The translations under genes and the position numbers were made by a program. From NCBI GenBank assembly GCA_029864225.1, contig JAOTTU010000077.1, positions 1-8,994 on the forward strand: DNA of 8,994 bases. The letters run 5' to 3'. Below are positions 4,195 through 8,994 of the stretch, in pieces; position 1 is the first letter of the stretch, and each line of letters opens with the position of its first letter. Source of the DNA: Gammaproteobacteria bacterium. Lineage in GTDB: Bacteria; Pseudomonadota; Gammaproteobacteria; UBA9214. The notes beneath the pieces are model-generated. The model saw nothing but the letters and a program-made list of their open reading frames with translations. It searched no databases and had not been told where the DNA came from.

Positions 4195-6984
4195 TCAATC
4201 CATGTTGTAACTGTCTTGCGTCAGCTTGGCGTGTGCGGCGGCCAGCCGGGCGACCGGCACCCGCGGCGCCGAGCAGGACACGTAGCTCAGGCCGATGTGA
4301 TGGCAGAAGCGGATGGATGCCGGGTGCCCACCCTGTTCTCCGCAGATGCCGACATGCAGGTCCGGGCGCTGCTTGCGGCCCCATTCGAGGGTGATGCGCA
4401 TCAGCTCCCCGACGCCGTGCACGTCCAGCACCTCAAAGGGGTTGTCCTGCAGGATCCCGGTCTCGTTGTAGAGCGGCAGGAACTTGTTCTCTGCATCCTC
4501 CCGTGAAAAGGAGAAGCTGGACTGGGTCAGGTCGTTGGTGCCGAAGGAGAAGAACTCCGCCACCTCGGCCAGCCGCTTGGCACGCATGCAGGCGCGCACC
4601 ACCTCGATCATGGTGCCGAACTTGAACTTCACCGGGGCACCGTATTGCGCTTCAACCTGCTGCCTGACCTCGTCCACGATCAGCTTGACGCGTGACAACT
4701 CTTCCGAGGTGCATACCTGGGGCACCATGATCTCGGCATCGGCCGCGATGCCTTCCCGGTTGCACTCCGCCACCGCCTCGAGGATGGCGCGTATCTGCAT
4801 GGCATAGATCTCCGGGTAGGTGAGACCCAGGCGCACGCCACGGTGCCCTAGCATAGGATTGATCTCGAACAGTTCGCGCACCTTGTGCAGCATCAGTTTT
4901 TTCTTGGCGATGGCGGCATCGACCAGTTCCGCCCCGCCGATATTGAAGGGTGTGGGTAATGCCTGCGTGGTGGCCGGTTCCGCGTGCAACAGGCGCATGG
5001 CGCCGGCCAGGTCATTAATGCCCTCGACGGTGCTGCGCAACTGGTTGAGGTGTGACAATTCCTGCTCGAGTTGGCGTTCGCTCGGCAGGAACTCGTGGAT
5101 CGGCGGATCCAGCAGGCGAATGGTGACCGGCCGCGGCGCCATCACCTTGAACAGTTCCTTGAAGTCGCCGCGCTGGATCGGCAACAGTTCCTGCAGGACC
5201 TTTTCACGCTCCTTCGTGGTATTGGCGAGGATCATGTCCACCACGATGGGCAGGCGGTCCGTGGCATTGAACATACGTTCCGTGCGGCACAGACCGATGC
5301 CCATGGCACCGTACTCGTTGGCCTTCTGGGCAGCATCGGCGGTGTCGGCATTGGCCATCACCTTCAGGTCGGCTACCGCGTCGGCCCATCCCAGCAAGGT
5401 ATGCAGGTCAGCAGAGAACTCGGGGGGGACGGTCGGGATCTCGCCCAGGTAGACATTGCCGTTGCCGCCATCGATCGTGATGATGTCGCCCTCGCGCAGG
5501 ATGGTGTCGCCGACCTGAGCCTGGCGGCTGCGGGTATCGACTCTGATGCCCTCGGCGCCGGCGACGCAGGGTTTGCCCATGCCGCGCGCCACCACGGCGG
5601 CGTGCGAGGTCTTGCCGCCGCGGCTGGTGAGTACGCCCTGGGCGGCGAAGAAACCGTGGATGTCCTCGGGCTTGGTTTCCTCGCGTACCAGGATGATCTT
5701 TTCGCCGGTGCGGCCCAGCAGTTCGGCGCGGTCGGCATCGAACACCACGGCGCCGGAGGCGGCACCGGGCGAGGCCGACAGCCCCTGGGCGACCGCGACA
5801 CTGGCATAGGCCGGGTCGAGGCGCGGGTGCAGCAACTGGTCGAGCTCCTCGGGGTCGACGCGCAGCAGGGCCTGTTCCCGGTCGATCAGGCCCTCGCTGA
5901 CCATTTCCACCGAGGTGCGCACCCGTGCGGCCGCATTCATCTTGCCGTTGCGGGTCTGCAGGCAGTAGAGGGTGCCGTTCTCGATGGTGTATTCGTAGTC
6001 CTGGATCTCTCGGTAGTGCGTCTCCAGGCGGTTGCGCAGGTCGACCAGCTGCCTGTACATCTCCGGCATCTCCTGCTCCATTTCCTGCACCGGCTTGGGT
6101 GTGCGAATGCCGGCCACCACGTCCTCGCCCTGGGCATTGACCAGGTACTCGCCGAACATGACGTTCTCGCCGGTAGCCGGGTTGCGGGTGAAGCCGACAC
6201 CGGTGGCGCTGTCACTGCCCATGTTGCCGAATACCATGGCCACCACGTTGACCGCGGTGCCGCTGGCCATCTCGGGGGTAATATGGAACTCACGCCGGTA
6301 GTCGACCGCGCGCTTGCCCATCCAGGAATTGAAGACCGCCTTGATGGCGATCTCCAGCTGCTCATAGACATCGTGGGGAAAGGGCTTGCCGGTCTCGACG
6401 CGCACGACCTCCAGAAAGGTCTCGCTGATTTCGTGCAGGTGGTCTGCGGTGAGTCCGATATCCGCCTTGATGCCCTCGCGCAGCTTGAGCGCATCGAAGG
6501 GTTCATCGAAGCGCGCGTCGGGAATGCCCAGCGCCACCTTGCCGAACAGTTGGATGAAGCGTCGGTAGGCGTCGTAGCCGAAGCGTTCGTTGCCGGTCTG
6601 CCGGATCAGGCCGGCGAGGGTTTCCGAATTCAGTCCCAGGTTGAGGATGGTATCCATCATGCCGGGCATGGACAGGGCCGAGCCGGAGCGTACCGAGACC
6701 AGCAGCGGGTTGGCGGCGTCGCCGAAGCCCTTGCCGCTCGCTTGTTCCAGTGCGGTCATTTCCGCACGAGTCTGTGCCAGCAGTCCATCCGGCAATGTCT
6801 TGTCCGCTGAGTCGAGGAAGGCCAGACAGGCCTGCGTGCTGATGACGAAACCCGGTGGGACGTTTACCCCGATCTGGGTCATCTCGCACAGGTTCGCCCC
6901 CTTGCCGCCGAGCAACTGCTTGGCATGGCCGTCGCCATCGTGAAAGGAAAAGACATACTGCGTGGTGTCGGGTTTGGCTGCCAT
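4195..6984 (-). CDS. ppdK: Pyruvate, phosphate dikinase
   Basis: This 929-residue cytosolic enzyme reversibly converts pyruvate, ATP and phosphate to phosphoenolpyruvate, AMP and pyrophosphate. The ATP-grasp part begins with LLGGKGANLCEM (24-35) and includes VRSGSALSMPGMMDTILNLG (98-117) and GVGFTRNPATGEN (262-274). The swivelling domain holds TSRGGKTSHAAVVARGMGKPCV (453-474), with phospho-carrier His461 preceded by Thr459, the residue regulated in other PPDKs. The PEP/pyruvate barrel ends with GTNDLTQ (815-821) and GICGEQGGHP (879-888), with catalytic Cys881. I place the start at 6984: AAGAGG (7000-6995) sits 10 nt before it, and family members begin close to this point. In-frame codons at 6993 and 7044 would give N-terminal extensions without conserved sequence. 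Around residues 640-700 the protein seems about 35 residues longer than the usual form. The gene is monocistronic and reads toward uppP. Confidence 0.96.
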   Translation of the reverse strand: MAAKPDTTQYVFSFHDGDGHAKQLLGGKGANLCEMTQIGVNVPPGFVISTQACLAFLDSADKTLPDGLLAQTRAEMTALEQASGKGFGDAANPLLVSVRSGSALSMPGMMDTILNLGLNSETLAGLIRQTGNERFGYDAYRRFIQLFGKVALGIPDARFDEPFDALKLREGIKADIGLTADHLHEISETFLEVVRVETGKPFPHDVYEQLEIAIKAVFNSWMGKRAVDYRREFHITPEMASGTAVNVVAMVFGNMGSDSATGVGFTRNPATGENVMFGEYLVNAQGEDVVAGIRTPKPVQEMEQEMPEMYRQLVDLRNRLETHYREIQDYEYTIENGTLYCLQTRNGKMNAAARVRTSVEMVSEGLIDREQALLRVDPEELDQLLHPRLDPAYASVAVAQGLSASPGAASGAVVFDADRAELLGRTGEKIILVREETKPEDIHGFFAAQGVLTSRGGKTSHAAVVARGMGKPCVAGAEGIRVDTRSRQAQVGDTILREGDIITIDGGNGNVYLGEIPTVPPEFSADLHTLLGWADAVADLKVMANADTADAAQKANEYGAMGIGLCRTERMFNATDRLPIVVDMILANTTKEREKVLQELLPIQRGDFKELFKVMAPRPVTIRLLDPPIHEFLPSERQLEQELSHLNQLRSTVEGINDLAGAMRLLHAEPATTQALPTPFNIGGAELVDAAIAKKKLMLHKVRELFEINPMLGHRGVRLGLTYPEIYAMQIRAILEAVAECNREGIAADAEIMVPQVCTSEELSRVKLIVDEVRQQVEAQYGAPVKFKFGTMIEVVRACMRAKRLAEVAEFFSFGTNDLTQSSFSFSREDAENKFLPLYNETGILQDNPFEVLDVHGVGELMRITLEWGRKQRPDLHVGICGEQGGHPASIRFCHHIGLSYVSCSAPRVPVARLAAAHAKLTQDSYNMD

Positions 6985-6994
6985 TTCAATCATT

Positions 6995-7000
6995 CCTCTT
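6995..7000 (-). promoter_or_regulatory. ppdK ribosome binding site
   Basis: AAGAGG on the minus strand lies 10 nt upstream of the ATG at 6984. It is only 1 nt from the in-frame ATG at 6993, too close to serve it, and it lies downstream of the possible start at 7044. This decides the start in favour of 6984. Confidence 0.6.
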
Positions 7001-7071
7001 GTCAAAATCCCTGATAGTGAATCCACGAGGCCGCCAGTGTACATGACAGGGCGGCATCACCTAATTTTGCC

Positions 7072-7158
7072 GTCATTCCGGGCGGAGCGTAGCGGGAACC
7101 CGGAATCCAGTAACAGTTAATCAAGTCGTTTCTGGATGACGGCTTGCGCCGGAATTAC
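7072..7158. repeat. 87-bp palindromic dispersed repeat, copy 2
   Basis: GTCATTCCGG (7072-7081) and CCGGAATTAC (7149-7158) form the ends, with one mismatch to a perfect inverted pair. GAATCCAG (7103-7110) and CTGGAT (7132-7137) form the inner pair. Length and design equal those of the copy at 3137-3223, but this copy is more degenerate. It fills most of the cca-ppdK spacer, 30 bp after the cca stop and about 90 bp upstream of the ppdK start. It could therefore affect the cca mRNA end or the ppdK promoter region. A separate small dyad, GCCGCC/GGCGGC (7030-7035 and 7050-7055), lies between it and ppdK. Confidence 0.82.
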
Positions 7159-7188
7159 GAATGCTGCGTTCATCCGACCTCCCCTTGA

Positions 7189-8343
7189 TTATTGCAACAG
7201 CAGTTCGATTGCCTTGATACGCTGTTCGCGCAGCGCCTGCCCGATGGCCGGACCGGACAGGCCCGCGCCGGCAAGCGCGCCCGTGTCGACTTCCCGGGCC
7301 GCTGCGTAGGCCCGCCGTAACAACTCCGCCTGCGGGTACTGGCCGCCATGATCACGGTGATGTGCATCGGCATCGGCCCGGCAGACCTGCAGAAAATCCT
7401 CGAACCGTTGCGGCCGCCGGAAGGCGTCCAGTGCAACCAGCAGGTGGAGCACGTCACCGGCCGCCAGCTCGGCAACGCCGTGGGCCTGACCCCGGTGGCC
7501 GATGGCCAGGCTGGCAAGTTCACGGTAGGCATTGGGGGCGCGCAGGCGTTCGCACAGCCGGTCCAGCGCCGGAGTGCCGAGGCCGGTGTCACACACCAGT
7601 GCGGCGAAGCGAATTGCGGGGTCGTCACTCAGGCGCACGGCTGCCTGCAGCACGGGAAAGATGTCGTCCTTGTGACCATGCCCCGGGCGGTCGGTGGCGA
7701 TGTAAAGCGACTCGACCTCGGGAAACAGTTTAGCCAGGGCGCCACAGCCGTAGAGCACGTCGAAAAAGCGTGCCGGTGTCTTTTCCGCCAGCGCCTTGAC
7801 CAGCTCCGCCCAGACCCGCTCGGGGACCAGGTGGTCCACCTCGCCGGCGCCGACCATGTGGCGCATCAGGGCATTGGTCTCATGGGCGACGCGAAACCCC
7901 CAGTGGTCAAACCGTGCCGCGAAGCGGGCGACACGCAGGATCCTGACCGGGTCCTCGGAAAAGGCCGGCGACACATGGCGCAGCACGCCGTTTTCCAGGT
8001 CATCCAGCCCGCCATAGGGATCGATCAGCTCGCCCTCCGGCGTTTCTGCCATGGCATTGATGGTCAGGTCGCGCCGCAGCAGGTCCTGTTCAAGTGTGAT
8101 GTCAGGGTCGGCGCAGGTCTCAAACCCGGTGTAGCCCGGTCCGGTCTTGCGCTCGGTGCGGGCCAGCGCATATTCATCCTTCGTTTGCGGATGCAGGAAT
8201 ACCGGAAAGTCCTTGCCGACCGGCATATAACCCTGTTTGAGCATCTCCCCCGGCGTGCTGCCGACGACGACCCAGTCGCATTCGCTGACCGGCAAGCCAA
8301 GTCGCTTGTCGCGTACTGCGCCACCGACCAGATAGATCTCCAT
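7189..8343 (-). CDS. cca: CCA tRNA nucleotidyltransferase (degenerate HD domain)
   Basis: The 384-residue protein adds or repairs the 3'-CCA end of tRNAs. The nucleotidyltransferase head is very close to E. coli Cca: YLVGGAVRD (4-12), DWVVVGSTPGEML (23-35), VGKDFPVFLHPQTKDEYALARTERK (42-66), RRDLTINAMA (90-99), HVSPAFSEDPVRILRVARFAARF (123-145) and PERVWAE (174-180). Two deviations stand out. The first metal carboxylate is Glu21 instead of Asp (SECDWVV), with Asp23 retained. In the C-terminal HD domain the HD dyad reads Cys251-Asp252, and the following Gly-Lys and histidine-rich stretch seems deleted, making the protein about 28 residues shorter than the 412-residue E. coli enzyme. CCA addition should be intact; the phosphatase and 2',3'-cyclic phosphodiesterase activities are probably lost. 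The ATG at 8343 is chosen by the conserved N-terminus and by GGAGG (8360-8356) 12 nt upstream; a longer in-frame reading to 8511 overlaps the upstream gene. Confidence 0.95.
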   Translation of the reverse strand: MEIYLVGGAVRDKRLGLPVSECDWVVVGSTPGEMLKQGYMPVGKDFPVFLHPQTKDEYALARTERKTGPGYTGFETCADPDITLEQDLLRRDLTINAMAETPEGELIDPYGGLDDLENGVLRHVSPAFSEDPVRILRVARFAARFDHWGFRVAHETNALMRHMVGAGEVDHLVPERVWAELVKALAEKTPARFFDVLYGCGALAKLFPEVESLYIATDRPGHGHKDDIFPVLQAAVRLSDDPAIRFAALVCDTGLGTPALDRLCERLRAPNAYRELASLAIGHRGQAHGVAELAAGDVLHLLVALDAFRRPQRFEDFLQVCRADADAHHRDHGGQYPQAELLRRAYAAAREVDTGALAGAGLSGPAIGQALREQRIKAIELLLQ

Positions 8344-8392
8344 CAGCAGGCGATGCCTCCGCGGCTGCGGGTGTGCAAACAGGGTGTGTGCA

Positions 8393-8994
8393 TCAGCGCC
8401 GTGTTTCGCGGCGATAGGTGTTATAGCGCCCGCGCTGGTGCTGATTGATAAGATAGCCGGGGACAACCGCTGCAACCGGGGTCGGCGTGATGCCGAGGGC
8501 TGGCAGGGCATTGTTCCTGCAAAGGCTGTCGCTCTGCAGTGAATAGTAGTTGTCCATGCTGAACGGCTTGCCCGGCATTATGCCAAGCAACCGGGCCTGC
8601 AGGCGCGATAGTCGATTGTTCAGGCCAATGATGCGTTGCTTCGTGCCGAGCGTGTCGCGCGTGTACTCCACCAGTTCCTGCAGCGTGTAGCTATCGGGCC
8701 CGCACAGCTCGAGGCGCTGGCCGCCAGTGGAATCATCTACCAGCGCCCGGCAGAAGGCATTGACGACATCGCCGATGTATACCGGGGCAAAACGGCTCTG
8801 TGGACAGGCCAGGGGGAAGACCAGCGGGGTGATTTTCAAGAGCGTGGCGAAGCGGTTGAAGAAACTGTCGCCCGGCCCGAAGATGACCGAGGGTCGGAAG
8901 CTGGTGATCTGCAGCCCTTCCCGGGCAGCGGCGTGGACGCGGTTTTCGCCTTCGCCCTTGGTCCTCAGGTACTGGCTCAGGGCGAAGGCGAAAA
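8393..8994 (-). CDS. NDUFA9-like NAD(P)-binding epimerase/dehydratase-family protein, partial
   Basis: The reading frame is open from the window edge (first full codon at 8992) to the TGA at 8395-8393, giving the C-terminal 199 residues. It contains a short-chain dehydrogenase-type YLRTKGEGE motif (YxxxK) near its start. This is followed by LQITSFRPSVIFGPGDSFFNRFATLL, then RFAPVYIGDVVNAFCRAL and GGQRLELCGPDSYTLQELVEYT. These are typical of the extended-SDR subgroup related to the complex I subunit NDUFA9. The N-terminal Rossmann GxxGxxG motif lies outside the window. The true substrate is unknown; members may bind NAD(P)H without a defined reaction. Only 49 bp separate its stop from the cca start on the same strand, so the two are probably co-transcribed. 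Confidence 0.85.
   Translation of the reverse strand, partial: FAFALSQYLRTKGEGENRVHAAAREGLQITSFRPSVIFGPGDSFFNRFATLLKITPLVFPLACPQSRFAPVYIGDVVNAFCRALVDDSTGGQRLELCGPDSYTLQELVEYTRDTLGTKQRIIGLNNRLSRLQARLLGIMPGKPFSMDNYYSLQSDSLCRNNALPALGITPTPVAAVVPGYLINQHQRGRYNTYRRETRR

Noticed and set aside
5071..6810. 579-codon open frame on the plus strand opposite ppdK
   Set aside because: It is antisense to a well-conserved gene in a GC-rich genome where opposite frames stay open by codon bias. Its translation is rich in His/Gly/Ala/Asp with no recognisable domain.
6985..7044. Longer N-terminus for ppdK starting at 7044 or 6993
   Set aside because: The added residues are not family-like, and AAGAGG at 7000-6995 is correctly spaced only for the ATG at 6984.
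7348..8448. 366-codon open frame on the plus strand opposite cca
   Set aside because: It lies antisense to the conserved cca gene, has no motif of its own and mirrors the cca codon phase.
8344..8511. Longer N-terminus for cca starting at 8511
   Set aside because: It would overlap the upstream gene in another frame by over 100 bp. The conserved enzyme begins exactly at the ATG at 8343.
1..8994. CRISPR array, tRNA or rRNA genes, prophage or defence genes
   Set aside because: No regularly spaced direct repeats with unique spacers were seen. No tRNA-like cloverleaf or rRNA sequence was noticed, and every coding region is a housekeeping or metabolic gene.

Overview
The window is a chromosomal housekeeping segment from a GC-rich bacterium, most likely a gammaproteobacterium outside the enterics (a Chromatiales-like or sulfur-oxidiser-like lineage is my guess). 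Three things point there. The protein sequences resemble gammaproteobacterial families. The order and orientation plsY(-), folB(+), uppP(+), cca(-) match, from memory, the E. coli plsY-folB-bacA-cca neighbourhood. A bacterial pyruvate phosphate dikinase is present. In this genome folK and a MidA-type methyltransferase gene sit between folB and uppP, and ppdK sits between uppP and cca.

Layout, left to right. A four-copy heptamer repeat (7-34) overlaps the stop codon of plsY (32-643, minus). A divergent spacer (644-770) leads to folB (771-1133) and the directly abutting folK (1134-1631), which ends in a probable intrinsic terminator. The folK-midA spacer (1632-1937) holds no gene. It is filled by a 252-bp unit bounded by a perfect 14-bp inverted repeat, with several hairpins inside. 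midA follows (1938-3107). The next spacer (3108-3390) holds an 87-bp palindromic dispersed repeat plus a diverged tandem duplication. uppP (3391-4188) then runs tail-to-tail, 6 bp apart, into ppdK (4195-6984, minus). The ppdK-cca spacer carries a second 87-bp palindromic element (7072-7158). cca (7189-8343, minus) and a truncated NDUFA9-like dehydrogenase gene (8393 to the window edge, minus) close the window and look like one operon.

Functions: plsY makes lysophosphatidate for phospholipids. folB and folK are consecutive enzymes of folate synthesis. uppP recycles the undecaprenyl carrier lipid for the cell wall. ppdK interconverts pyruvate and phosphoenolpyruvate. cca completes tRNA 3' ends. 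MidA and the NDUFA9-like protein are bacterial relatives of mitochondrial complex I assembly or accessory factors.

I see no new defence, mobile or biosynthetic system. The points worth a second look are the repeat-rich spacers and the Cca protein, whose HD phosphohydrolase domain has lost its metal-binding signature.
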